The position numbers and the translations under genes are program-made. The notes beneath the pieces were generated by a model that had not been told where the DNA came from, searched no databases, and saw only the letters and a list, made by a program, of their open reading frames with translations. Source: Argentina anserina (lineage: Eukaryota; Streptophyta; Magnoliopsida; Rosales; Rosaceae). Taken from it: DNA of 64,000 nucleotides. Of the stretch, positions 33,384 to 45,200 are shown one piece after another (position 1 is the stretch's first letter; each line of letters opens with the position of its first letter). The stretch spans positions 30,256,001 to 30,320,000 of the forward strand of contig NC_065877.1 of the NCBI RefSeq assembly GCF_933775445.1. The letters are read 5' to 3'.

Positions 33384-36300
33384 TACACACACACACACAC
33401 ACACACTTACACACTTCTTGAAATATTATTGTTTCCCAGGCTGACCAGTACCCATTAAATTCTTGTGTGCCACTTTGATGTCTACTTACCAGTTGCATGA
33501 AATTCATGTTTCATATTTAAGAAAGATTGTTCATGAGATGATGTTTTCTATTTCTTTCACATCAGGCTAGGCTTCAGGAATTTCTGGGAAGGAAAGAGTT
33601 GGACAGACATCTGGATGCTGATGAAGCCATAGTTCTTGGTGCCGCTTTGCATGCTGCCAATTTAAGTGATGGAATTAAACTGAATCGCAAGTTAGGAATG
33701 GTTGATGGTTCATTCTATGGGTTTGTGCTTGAGTTAGATGGACCTGGTCTTCTGAAAGATGACAACAGCAGACAGTTACTGGTACCACGAATGAAGAAAC
33801 TTCCTAGCAAGGTGAGTAACATTGAAAGAGATTCGTCAATGGAAGTTCTTTTTGCATTAGTATCCCTGGCTAAGCTTCTCTCTGTTGAATGCTAGATGTT
33901 CAGATCATTTACCCATAACAAAGACTTTGAGGTTTCGCTAGCATACGAGAGTGATGATCTTTTACCTCCTGGTGCCACCTCCCCTCTATTTGCCATGTAT
34001 GCTGTGGCAGGATTGACAGATGCAAGTGAGAAGTAAGAATTTTTAATGTTTATTTCTTCCAAATTTACATGATTTGTGGCAAATGCTTTGCACCTTGTGT
34101 CCACTTAAATCACTAGCTAAACACTGATCTGATTATATACTTGTTTTCTCTTTTAGGTATGCATCCCGGAATCTGTCTTCTCCAATTAAAGCAAATCTGC
34201 ACTTCTCTTTGAGCAGAAGTGGCATTTTGTCATTTGATCGTGCAGATGCTGTTGTTGAAATAACAGAATGGGTAGAAGTTCCTAAGAAGAATCTGACAGT
34301 TGAGAATGCAACTACTGGTTCCCCCAACATATCGAGCGAAACTGGTGCTCAGAACGCCACAGCAGAAAGTAATGACAACTTGAAAACAGATGATGGGGGG
34401 AACAGTAACACGTCCAACTCTACTGTAGAAGAACAAGGTAGTGCCGATCTTGGTATTGAAAAAAAGTTGAAGAAGCGAACCTTCAGAGTCCCACTGAAGG
34501 TATAAACCTGCATGCTATCCTCTTTATGATTCTGACAGGCAATGAGGGGCCATTAAATGTACAAAAGCTACTGCCTGTATCATTGATTTTGTTAATTGAT
34601 CTGTTTTCTTTTATGTAGATTGTTGAGAAGACAATTGGACCAGCGATGTCTCCTTCCAAAGAATCTCTTGCTGAAGCCAAAAGTAAACTAGAAGAATTGG
34701 ACAAAAAGGATGCAGAGCGGAGGAGAACTGCAGAGTTGAAAAACAATCTGGAAGGATACATATATGCTACTAAAGAAAAGGTGCAAACTTTTGCTTTTCT
34801 GGCCCATTGTTAAGTAACTTTAAGCTTTTTTATCTCTTCGATTTTTTCGTCAGGTCTTAGTGAATCTAGTTTTCTATTTATAGTTAAACTGATGGATTTT
34901 TTTCTTTTAGTTTCATCTAATCCTGGCAACTGGGTTATCATTTTTATTCATTAATGATTATGTATATAGCCTTTGAACTGTATTTTCATAAGTTTGTAAA
35001 TACTAAGCTTTTGTGGAAATTATTGTTGATTCTACCCTATATTTGATTATAACATGTAACTTTCTTATACAGCTCGAAACATCTGAGGAATTTGAAAAGA
35101 TTTCAACTAGTGAGGAACGCCAAACCTTCATTGGAAAGCTTGATGAGGTTAGAGTTCTTCCTGAACCCAAAAGTTGACTGGATTGTGTGTTTCCCAACTT
35201 TTCAAATCTAAACTTGTTTCCATTTTTCTCAGGTACAAGACTGGCTCTACATGGATGGTGAATATGCTACTGCTTCAGAGTTTCAGGAACGCCTAGATAT
35301 GCTAAAAGCTACTGGTGACCCGATATTCTTAAGGTATGTGCCAGTATAAAATCCGAGTTAAACTCAACCAAAGCTTGTGGGATAATGCAACATATCTAAT
35401 CTGATAATCTCGGTACAGATTCAAAGAGCTCTCTGCACGTCCAGAAGCAGTGAAACACGCTCAAAAGTACCTTGTTGAGCTGCCGCAGGTTAGACTGTCA
35501 TTGTTTGATGTTTATGTATGTTTTGTGCCAAAAAGGGCTACTGATGAAATAAAATAGTGATTAAATTCAGATAATGTCATAAAATTTGCATTTGTTTATG
35601 ATGGTAAATAATGATGAAACCACTAGGTGAGCCATGAGATCTTACCATATCTTTGTCATTATGATTATCTGCAGATCGTGAAAGGCTGGGAGTCCAACAG
35701 ATCTTGGCTTCCGAAAGATCGGATCACTGAGGTACTTGGATCATATCTAACGGAACTCAAGTTCTCTGTGATTTTGTAAGTATTTGACTGCTATATGAGT
35801 GGCCTCTGATGCCTAAGTGTGGGATATTCTTCTGTGTTTTATAGGTTTTGAATGCCGGTGACAAATTGAAGACTTGGTTGGATAAAAAGGAGGCTGAACA
35901 AAAAAAGTAAGTTTCTTTTTTATTGGAATATATATTCGGTTTTGTGTGATTGTAAATGCCATAAAATAAAAGAAGATGAATTTTCTATTTATTTAAGTTG
36001 GGCTACTGAATGATGTTGAGGTTGTTCCCTTTAGATAAAGTCAACCATCCGTACTAGTTTATATGCTCTGCTTCCATTTGCTTGACCCCACTCATTTATT
36101 CTATGTTGAAGGATACCTGGATTTAACACACCAGCATTCACATCCGAAGATGTATACATGAAGGTGTTTGATGTGCAAGAAAAGGTACGGCTGCAAACCT
36201 GTTTTCCGATTAAATAAGACTGTAATATACTAGCTATCTCTCTACGTTGGGTCACAGTCCTCTTACATGCCATCGCTTTTTCATAATTAATTTTTTTATA

Positions 36301-36475
36301 TATCTAGGTTGACAGCATAAATAGAATTCCGAAGCCAAAGCCTAAAATTGAGAAACCAACAAGCAATGAAACAGAGAGCACCAAGGAAAAAGTTAAAGAC
36401 TCGAACACGAGCTCTGAGAGTTCCTCACAAGATGAGAAGACTGGGTCAGAATCTGAGGGCCATGATGAGCTATGA
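31246..36475 (+). CDS. HSP70-17: ER-lumenal Hsp70-17 (GRP170/HYOU1-type chaperone)
   Basis: Fourteen exons join in frame to 886 residues: 31246-32019, 32452-32684, 32984-33143, 33566-33811, 33896-34032, 34157-34499, 34619-34780, 35073-35147, 35233-35333, 35419-35488, 35675-35731, 35845-35906, 36112-36184 and 36308-36475. A second in-frame ATG at 31258 has the better context. A hydrophobic signal peptide (LYKLGFCLSLLCLVISPAQS) precedes the ATPase domain (MSIDLGSEW, VTVPPYFGQ-like, ELIGGATRVP). A long acidic loop at residues 562-606 has six N-glycosylation sequons. The protein ends in HDEL, the ER-retention signal. It acts as a large Hsp70 in the ER lumen, probably as nucleotide-exchange factor and holdase for BiP. 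The gene appears intact. Confidence 0.95.
33352..33408. repeat. Compound (CT)n-(CA)n microsatellite in Hsp70-17 intron 3
   Basis: CT run at 33352-33380 followed by ACATACACACAC to about 33408, inside the intron between exons 3 and 4. Confidence 0.93.
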
Positions 36476-37044
36476 TCTGGTTTTACTGATATCTCGATTA
36501 GTATTATTGTCATCATCTACCTTCCCAGTTAATGATCGCAGATTGGATCGGGCTAGAAGGGAGAAAGGTACTTGCAATTTTTATGCAGTAGAGAAGCACA
36601 GCCCCTCTTCAGTTGGGGGCTTATTAACCTTGATATAGCTGGGTAATCGCTCAAGAACATGTCTCCTGTTTCTTAAATTATACTGCTATCATCGTATACG
36701 GACATCACGAGAGGCTCTCATGGTTCTATCATATTACCTCGTTAAAAGTTTTGATCATTGTTATAAGTTCAGCTGACAGTATGATAGGGATTTTGATGTC
36801 AAGGAAGATTGTATCATCTTTGAGAAAATATGTAGCTCCTTTTCAGTACGATACCTGTTGCTCTGTTACTGGTTCTTTCTAGACACAGAAAAACAAACCA
36901 AAGAGATAACTTATTAGGAGTGGAGCCTTAATCAAGAACATTATAATTCAACATTACATTATTATTACAACAGGTTTTAATACTACCAGAAGTTTTTGTC
37001 TAAGTTCAGAGTGGACCTTTTTGCTAGGGAAGATAGATTTGGAG
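36476..37044. other. 3' UTR and flank of Hsp70-17
   Basis: Follows the HDEL stop. Probably 3' UTR for the first few hundred bases, then spacer to the SPF30-like pseudogene. No other gene is seen. Confidence 0.4.
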
Positions 37045-37956
37045 CTAAGAAGCCTCATTGTCTTCCTCAGCTGCTCCCTTTTTGAGATGCAAATACTTCT
37101 CTCTTCTGGAAGTCTTTCAAACCCTTACCGCTACCGGTTACCCTCACCTTTCCGAAAGGATCGTCTGGAGACTTGAAGATGCTCTCCCGCTTGTGTCCAG
37201 ATGCATAACTACTCTTCTACGTCTTGCCTTTGGTAGTTTGGAATTGCTGCCATGCATTTTGGCGTTTGTTCTGATTGATTTCCAGTTGCTCCAGCCTCAC
37301 TTTCGACTTAAAATTATGCAGCTTCCTGCGTTTGGCAATTTTCACATCCTCAGGATCGTCCAGTTCCATACGAAGCTTTGCCGGTGTGCTTCGTGGCTGG
37401 ATGTTGCCGGAAGCGGCTCGTGCAATTTTCCTTTTTTATTGCTTGTTTAGTAGCTTCAGCAACTCTTTCAGCTTCCAACAATGCATTAACAGCTCCTTGA
37501 ATCGGCCTCACATTCGCTGGATCCACCTCTTCTTTATTCCCCCAGCCTTTATATGTAAGTATGTAACGTAATACTCAATGGGGGTAAGAAAATCGATTGT
37601 TGCTTCGTACCACTCTCCATCTTCACTATAGACTGCCTGAACTCTTGAACCAGGAGCAAATTTGTCATCACAATCGGGAAGAGTACTCCCTGTATCATTC
37701 TCATTCTTCTGAGACTTGGGAAAACCAGGAGATGCACTAACGTTTATTCCAAGTTCTAAATTAGAATTATGATTTCTACCTGCAAAGCTCCTTCTCTGAT
37801 GGCTATAAGCTCATGGAGTACTCGTTCCATCTCAGCATGCTCAGAGTTTCCGGGGTCATGAGCTAAAACCTCCTTGACCTTTTGAAGCTCCTCCTTGTAC
37901 ATGGAGAGATTACAGGAGAGCTTTTCTATGGATGGTTGGTCTCCTCCGTTTTCCAT
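37045..37956 (-). pseudogene. SPF30-like (SMN-related splicing factor 30) pseudogene, intronless
   Basis: Read on the minus strand, the parts line up with the Tudor-domain splicing factor SPF30. There is an N-terminal helix region (SIEKLSCNLSMYKEELQKVK), a Tudor core (PGSRVQAVYSEDGEWYEATI, then GWGNKEEVDPANVRPIQ), a basic linker (PAKLRMELDDPEDVKIAKRR) and a C-terminal KRESIFKSPDDPFGKV. Frame is lost near 37770, 37545, 37433 and 37100, and a TAG stop interrupts the linker at 37217-37219. The order is collinear without introns, whereas I expect functional plant SPF30 genes to be spliced, so it is probably a retrocopy. No poly(A) tail or TSD was identified. It cannot make the spliceosomal protein. 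Confidence 0.82.
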
Positions 37957-38680
37957 TCTTTTTTATTTTCCAGTGTTCAGATATCGAGTCTCAAAGAGAT
38001 TTTTAGCAGATGGAGGAATTCTGGTAGAGTGGTTTATTCTCCTTTTTTCCATGTATATAGGGTTTTTTTTTTCTCCCGGTTCAATCTTCTCCCTCTCTGT
38101 TCCTTGGATGAGTAGGACTCCAGGTCGTATACATGGTCCAACTCCAAAGATAATCAGGAATACCCATCGCACAAGAACATGCCTTTATTTTCAAGAACCC
38201 TACACGACTTGTTCATGCGAACTTGGCTACAAACCCAGCAATGTGTCGGCAGTGTTTAGTGCATAGGGTTCTAATGCCAAAGCATGAACATAATGAGTAC
38301 TACTTTATGAGTACTATCCACATTATCCCAAGCCATGCCTTAAATAGAGGGAAGCACTCTAGCTTCTAGAGGTAAAGCCAGCAACATTGGTCATAACAGA
38401 AACTTTACTCCTTTGGTTTGATTACAAAATACAAAAAGATTACAATAAAATAGAAGTGTTGCAAACAATTACAAGAAGTATTGCATACTCCAGTACTAGG
38501 GGAAATTACAATCACTCAAAACTAGGGCCATTCACATAATATTACAGGGTTCACTTCATTTTAATAACAACAACAACAAAAGTGAAATTACAGCATGAAT
38601 TATGGTTTGCATAGAACATGCATAACAACAATCTTCAGAACCTTGAAGGCACTGAGAGAACCAGAATGCTTGATGGAAGG
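37957..38680. other. Spacer between SPF30-like pseudogene and DUF247 gene
   Basis: No gene recognised. The part next to 38680 is the 3' flank of the DUF247 gene and is A-rich. Confidence 0.4.
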
Positions 38681-39997
38681 CTAAGACTGGTAGTAAGAGA
38701 GGACTGTATATACGGTTTGCAGAACCGTAAGAACTATAATAAGGACAACAGCATTAGAAACTGACCATATCGATGAAGGATTGTACAAATAGTTATGTTT
38801 GATGTATGCTATCAACCTTTGTAACCAATGTTGTTTATAATACTTTCTCACTGCTGTGGAAACTTGCCAAAAAGACTTACAGCAGGAGGATGTTGCCAAA
38901 CAATTGCAAATGTCGCTGAAGAAACTGGCTATGTCCTCCTTGTTCAAACTGGTTTGGATTATCTCGTTCTTGATGAGAAACTCCACATCTTTGCTAGATT
39001 GAATAAGGTCACCCAATGCCCTGGCATAAGTGCTAATTTGATACCTATGTGGCCCTGGTTCACACTGTTCCAAGGCGATGAGGTTTCGAAAGACAGGATT
39101 ATCACCCTGGATGGTTATTGGTGCAATCTCCAGCACTCCGTCGAGGAATGTCATGTTCATGTTGATGTTGCTTCTGTTGGGTTGAAACATGACTCCAATT
39201 TGCTGAAGTTTGGTCGCAGAGGGCATACAGTCCCAAAATGGCATAATCTCCTCTTTCTTATCTAGTTCAGCTGAAAGGATTCTGACATTGTCCAGTAAAT
39301 GTCTGCTTTCCGATGTTTGCTCTAGATGATCATCAGACACAGGCCCCCTAATCGGGAGACAATTGTGAGTAAGCTCAGCTAAGGACTTGCACATTCCATT
39401 AGGTACTTGGTTGGTGAGTAAGAATAAACAGTCAAGCACTCTCCATGGCAGCTGGTTTTCTAGCATAACAAGGTCACTTGTAAGAGTTGGTGACATTGCT
39501 AAACTAATATTGAACAGTGGATCATCCGGGTCTGTGGGAACTTCTCCTATTTTTCTGCGGTAGTATTCAAGAATAAAGCAGCCATCGACAACCATCATTT
39601 CTACAAATGTTGCACTGCTCAGATGATCAAGTTTTTCATTATAGCATTCTCGAGAATAGTCTTCCATGCCTCTGATCTTTTTAACCATGTGCTCCAAGTT
39701 GGTCTCAGGATTCGGATTTCGATCAAGGAGCTGGCGCAAGTACCAAAGCTTAGATTGTTCCATGGCTTGCAGCTTCTTTGTGCCATGGTGAAATGGTCCA
39801 ATTGAAACTAAACTAGGAACAAAATCCTTTTCATGAAGATTCTTCAGTGCATCTGGGACTCTGTATATGCAAGTGCTAGGTGGTAATGGTGCTTTGCTAC
39901 GAAGCTTTATTCTAATGGAAGATGCTATGGTCACACTGTCTTCTTCGTCTTTGATTTCGATCAAGTGGTGCTCTTTCACATTGCCCTCTGTCATCAT
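38681..39997 (-). CDS. DUF247 (UPF0481) membrane protein
   Basis: A single open exon of 438 residues from the chosen Met. Hallmarks of the DUF247/UPF0481 family are present in order: CIYRVPDALKNL, FVPSLVSIGPFHHG, the KLWYLRQLL helix, a VVDGCFILEYYRR block, SDLVMLENQLPWRVLDCLF, a central variable part, and a C-terminal hydrophobic helix (AVVLIIVLTVLQTVYTVLSYY). The protein is thus a tail-anchored plant membrane protein of unknown biochemical role. The reading frame is open up to a further in-frame Met at 40072. I prefer the inner Met (39997) because an acceptor-like AGTGCAG lies between and family members begin just before the acidic HLIEIKDEE segment. It appears intact. Confidence 0.88.
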   Translation of the reverse strand: MMTEGNVKEHHLIEIKDEEDSVTIASSIRIKLRSKAPLPPSTCIYRVPDALKNLHEKDFVPSLVSIGPFHHGTKKLQAMEQSKLWYLRQLLDRNPNPETNLEHMVKKIRGMEDYSRECYNEKLDHLSSATFVEMMVVDGCFILEYYRRKIGEVPTDPDDPLFNISLAMSPTLTSDLVMLENQLPWRVLDCLFLLTNQVPNGMCKSLAELTHNCLPIRGPVSDDHLEQTSESRHLLDNVRILSAELDKKEEIMPFWDCMPSATKLQQIGVMFQPNRSNINMNMTFLDGVLEIAPITIQGDNPVFRNLIALEQCEPGPHRYQISTYARALGDLIQSSKDVEFLIKNEIIQTSLNKEDIASFFSDICNCLATSSCCKSFWQVSTAVRKYYKQHWLQRLIAYIKHNYLYNPSSIWSVSNAVVLIIVLTVLQTVYTVLSYYQS

Positions 39998-41165
39998 GAA
40001 ACTGCTTCTGATCGTCTTCAAAGAACGCAGTCGAAAGCTGCACTTGATATAGTTACTATCAGATTTCCACATTAATTGGAACTAGAAACATGTTCTAAGG
40101 ATGATATGATCAATTACACTCCAAGGTCAAAATCTTTGTGTTATTCTAAAACTCAAAAAGAAAAAAGTTGTGATCTGATAAAGGTTCTGTTTTTGATTGT
40201 GGTACAAGGTAAAGAATGTCTTTTTGTGTGTGTTTCCAGTTAGGTCTGTCTGTACCTTCTTCACTGTTGTTTTCTATTTGATATACTCTGATTTTAGCTA
40301 GCAGAAAATAATATTACAAACTCTTCTCCTTGTCTTTATACTTGAGACATTTTCGAGAGTTAGTTGACAAAGAAGCAGACGCCGAAAATAGTAAACAATA
40401 GTGCTGTTTTTCGTACCTGGGAATTTATGCTGGAGCTGTAGTGAAATGAATGCTTGATCTCCTTGCAGCTTAGCTCGTTGCTAGGATCAGATTCAATACC
40501 TATTTGCTGGACATCATCTCACTCTTATACGCTATTAATGTGATGACAGATTGAATTATTTGCTGTTTTGGCCAAGTCTATTTAAGTAGTTTTTATTCCA
40601 TAGCCGTTCTTAGTGAATTTGAGTCCACACAACACAAATCACCTGCCAGCAGAATTCAAAACCATCAGTCGCACCTAACCTTCTTCAACGATCTCACTTT
40701 CCCTTCATATGATTGATCTTCACAATCACCCACCTAAGTTTGTTTTACACAACTCTGTCGCCCTGTCGGTACAATGACTTGGTGACATTCATGTTAATTG
40801 TGCATGCAGGTCCTATTGACACACCATAATCTTTTTTTTTTTTGGTGTATCCATTTATGCCTGCATCTACCATACTGAATTATTTGTGGGGAAGAATGTC
40901 ATTTAATTAGTTCTTACTATCATTAGATTTAGATGTGACCAAATATATAACCTAACACACAGCTATAATCTTAATATGAAATCCATATTTTCATAAAGCA
41001 AATTATTAATGAAACGGTTAGAACGATCTGTGGATCAACAAAAAAAAGTCTCATAAATGCGTTACTCTTCGAAAACAAATAGGAGAAGGCCATTAGGAAT
41101 GGTTTAACCTATTGCGAACAGTTGCTACAACTTAGGTCCAGTTGACACTTGACAACATAATTAGC
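39998..41165. other. 5' flank of the DUF247 gene
   Basis: Contains a possible leader extension to 40072 and the promoter of the minus-strand gene. No other gene or clear repeat was found. Confidence 0.4.
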
Positions 41166-42079
41166 ATGAAGATCCGCAGCCTATCAAGAACGTTGTTATG
41201 GTGTCTTCTTTTGAAGATCATCAGCCTATCAAGAACGTTGTTACGGTGTCTTCATTTGCTTCACCGCTGGATCAAAACGATCTTCATTGTTTATGACGTT
41301 GAAGAAAGGTGGTATAAGAAACTCCCAGATTAAGTGATGCAATTGATTCTACAACGACTGCCGGTGTCAGATTTCTTCAGTTGCCCTGACGTGTGCCGTT
41401 CTTGGCGAGCCGCAATCGACAGCGAGCGTAATCTTCCTGCTAATCAACTCCCATGGCTTGTGCTCGAAACCGGTCATTCATTCTACTTCAAAGATGACAC
41501 TTTTGCAAGTGATAGGAGGATTTTCAAACCAAAAACATATCGATTCATAATGCATTACTTGCGGATCAAATGTATTGGATCAATAGAGGGTTGGCTCATC
41601 ATGTCTACCAGAGAGATGTTTTTATTAGATGATGGTACCACTTTCGACTTGTGCTTCTTGAATCCAGTATCAGGTGACCGGATTATGCTCCCATCACATC
41701 CTATAACTAACTTATTGAACAAATTAAAAGCAGTTGCCTCTTTGGTGCCAACGACAATAAGGCAGCGGCGCTGTTATGTGTCTTGGCCTTTTGTACGCCA
41801 GCTGATAAATTATGGACCTTCATCGAGGCCAAAGATGATCAAGGGGCAACTATATCATTTCAACAATTAGAGATAGTTGCTGGGAAGTTATATGCTGTTG
41901 GTAGACCCACATTAGATTTTGTGATGGTGTTTGACATTCAATTAGATCCCAATGGTGGCGGACTTCATACCTACACCACAGAAAAATTGATTTCTCGTCA
42001 CCCCAATGTTGAGAGTATATTGCAAAACAGCTTCTACTATTTTCGATGTTGTTACCTAGAAAAAAATTCAGAATCGGAG
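41166..42079 (+). pseudogene. F-box/DUF295 pseudogene 1, 5' part
   Basis: The protein begins MKIRSLSRTLL and reaches the F-box (ERWYKKLPD, stop, VMQLILQRLPVSDFFSC, then VCRSWRAAI). A TAA replaces a sense codon in the middle of the F-box (41332-41334). The DUF295/KIB-type beta-propeller part follows (SIEGWLIMSTREMFLLDD, CFLNPVSGDRIMLP). A frameshift occurs near 41785-41800, where the matching stretch of copy 2 is longer. The gene is cut at 42079 by the Copia element and resumes at 47460. A 45-bp in-frame tandem duplication lies at about 41168-41257. Intact members are substrate adaptors of SCF ubiquitin ligases. This copy is dead. Confidence 0.85.
41168..41257 (+). repeat. 45-bp in-frame tandem duplication in F-box copy 1
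   Basis: GAAGATC(C/A)(G/T)CAGCCTATCAAGAACGTTG-type units sit side by side, repeating the ISLSRTLL(W/R)CL(L/H)L segment. Copy 2 at 48147 has only one unit, so the duplication is specific to copy 1. Confidence 0.8.
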
Positions 42080-42202
42080 AGTTAATCTGTATATTAATTG
42101 AATTGAATTCTTACTCTTGATTTGTTCTATATATATAATCAACTTTGATTACTATTATTTCCACAAATCACGGAGGAAATTCCTCATCTAATCACGCTAA
42201 CA
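42080..42202 (-). repeat. 3' LTR of the Copia element (123 bp)
   Basis: Matches 47324-47459 except for a ~13-bp internal gap and substitutions. It is followed by the polypurine tract. Confidence 0.9.
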
Positions 42203-42209
42203 CTCCCCC

Positions 42210-45200
42210 TCAAGTTGGCGCATACAAATCAACCATGCCCAACTTGCTAAGTGAGTCATAAAAAGCCTTCTTAGACACTCCTTTTGTGAGCATATCGGCA
42301 AGTTGCTCTTCTGTATGAACAAAAAGAAAACTGATGATCTTCACATCTTTTATAAAGTGACGATCAACCTCCACATGTTTTGTATGATTATGTTGTATAT
42401 GATTATGTGAAATATCAATGGCCGCCTTGTTGTCACAGTACAGCTGCATATCACACTCAGGCTTAATGCCCAAATCTTGTAGCAAATTTCTAAGCCATAA
42501 CAATTCGCACACTCCCTGAGCCATACCTCTGTATTTTGCCTCAGCACTAGATCGAGCTACCACTTTTTGTTTCTTACTCTTCCATGTAACAAGATTACCT
42601 CAAACAAAGGTAAAGTACCCTGATGTGGATCTCTGATCTGTAATATTTCCAGCCTAGTCTGCATTTGTGAAGCCACAAACCGTAAATATATTATTGTGAT
42701 TAGAGAACATTATTCCTCTCCCTGGAGCTGACTTCAAGTACCTCAAAATCCTTACAACAACATCCATGTGGTCCACACTGGGATTATGCATGAACTGACT
42801 TACTACACTTACTGCATACGCAACATCTAGTCTTGTATGTGATAAATAAATCAAGCATCCAACTAGCATTTGATAACGAGGTTTGTCAGTAGACACTTGA
42901 TCTAGATACTCTGCTAACCGATGGTTCTGCTCAATATGAGTATCAATAGGAGTGCAATCCAACATACCTGTCTCTGTTAGTAGATCAAGGATGTACTTTC
43001 TCTGACACAAGTAGATACCATCACTTCCCCTGACTACCTCAATGCCCAAGAAGTACTTGAGTGTACATAGGTCATTCATCTCAAACTCTGTGGCTAGCTG
43101 TTTCTGTAATCTATCCACCTCAACAGTATCATTTCTAGTAACTACCATATCATCAACATATATAATTAGAGCTGTTATATTCCTTTGTTGATGTCTGAGA
43201 AATAATGTGTGGTTTGAATTACTCTGTTTGTAGTCAATTTTCCTCATGAATTGTGAGAATCTTCCAAACCAAGCACGATGTGACTATTTAAGACCATACA
43301 AAGACTTTCTCAATCTGCATACAAAGTTACTTGGAGAAGTGGCCACATATCCAGGTGGAAGATCCATGTACACTTCCTCTGTAAGTTCTCCATGAAGGAA
43401 TGCATTCTTAACATCAAGTTGTCTGAGTGGCCAGTTTAAACTAGAAGCAAAATAGAGCAATACTCGAATATTATTTATCTTTGCAAAATGTGCAAATATC
43501 TCATCATAGTCTATGCCATATGTCTAGGTGAACCCTTTTGCTACTAGACGTGCTTTATACCGGCTCACTGACCCATCTGAATTATACTTCACTTTAAACA
43601 CCCAACGACATCCCACAGTCTTCTTGCTATGTGGTGGAGATACAAGCTCCTAAGTATTGTTCTTTTGTAATACTTCCATCTCTTCCTCTATTGCTTTCCT
43701 CCATTTTGGATCTCCCAATGCATCCTGCACTTTGTTAGGTACTGATACATTAGATATTTGATTCACAAATGATTCATATGACTTAGACAACCTTTTGGTA
43801 GATATAAAATTTGCCACATGATACTTAGCTTTAGCATGAAGGGTAGGTTCATACTTTTTTGTGGGCTGACCCCGAGTAGACCTATTTGAGAAGACATATT
43901 GCCTACTATTAGCCTCAATAGGATGACTAACCTCAGATGAGTGATCTTTCGTACCAGGAGAGCATTGGTCAGGTGTAGAAACATTAGTACGGGAGATATA
44001 AGGGGCAGTTGTGTTGTCATCTTCTGGTACATGAATCTCTGGAGTGACTCCACCGCCAGAATCATCCGGTGGTGCCTGTGTAGCAGACACATTGGTAATC
44101 TCAATTGAGCCTATCACCATATCTACTGGCTTACTTGTCTCCCCCTCTCCATGATACAGCTATTCAAAATATGAATTCTCCCCCTAAAGAGCAGTAGCGG
44201 AAGAGGCAAATAGCTCATGTCCTCAAAGAAAGTAACATCCATAGTGACATAGTACTTCCTGGTAGGTGGATGATAGCACCGATACCCTTTATGATGTCCT
44301 ACATACCCAACAAACACACATTTAACTGCTCGGGCATCCAATTTAGACCGCTGATGTTTGAGAAGATGGACAAAAGCAACACAACCGAAAACACGGGCAG
44401 GAAGATTATGAAAAGAAGGTAATGAGACATGAGATGCAAGCACCTCATAGGGAACTTTTCCCTGAAGGACACGAGAGGGAAGACGATTAATGAGGTGGGC
44501 GGAAGTTATGACATCATCACCCCAAAGGTACTTAGGCATATGGGCACTAAAAAGAATACACCGAGCCATATCAAGTAAACAACGATTTTTCCTTTCAGAA
44601 ACTCCATTCTGCTCAGGTGTGTAAGGACATGTTGTTTGATGAACAATTTCGTGCGTGTTAAAGAACTCCTGAAAGACATGATTCACAGATTTCCCCACCC
44701 CATTATCAGAACGAAGAACTCTAATTGTGACATTATATTATGTTTGAATAGTGGTATATAAGGTTTGAAAAGCCGGAAAAACCTCATTTTTAGTTTTGAG
44801 GAGAACAATCCATGAAAGACGGGTGCAATCATCAATAAATGACACATAATACCGCATCCCTGACACAGTAGACTCTTTGGAGGGTCCCCAAACATCAGAA
44901 TGAATTAATTCAAAAGGAAGAAGACGTTTATTAGAATTACTAGGGGAATAGGTAGATTGATGACTTTTGCCCAAAACACATGTCTCACAACGTAAAAGTG
45001 ACTCATCTACATTAATAAACAATGTAGGCATAGATTTTTTCATAACACTAAAAGATGGATGCCCTAAGCGACGATGTCATAACCAAACTTCACTTAGCTT
45101 GTCAGAAGTGGAGATTAAAGCGGTTCGAGACTGTGCCCCTGGTTTCTCCCCCACATATGTCTGATCCAGATGAAACAACTGGTCCCTCAGATACCCCCGA

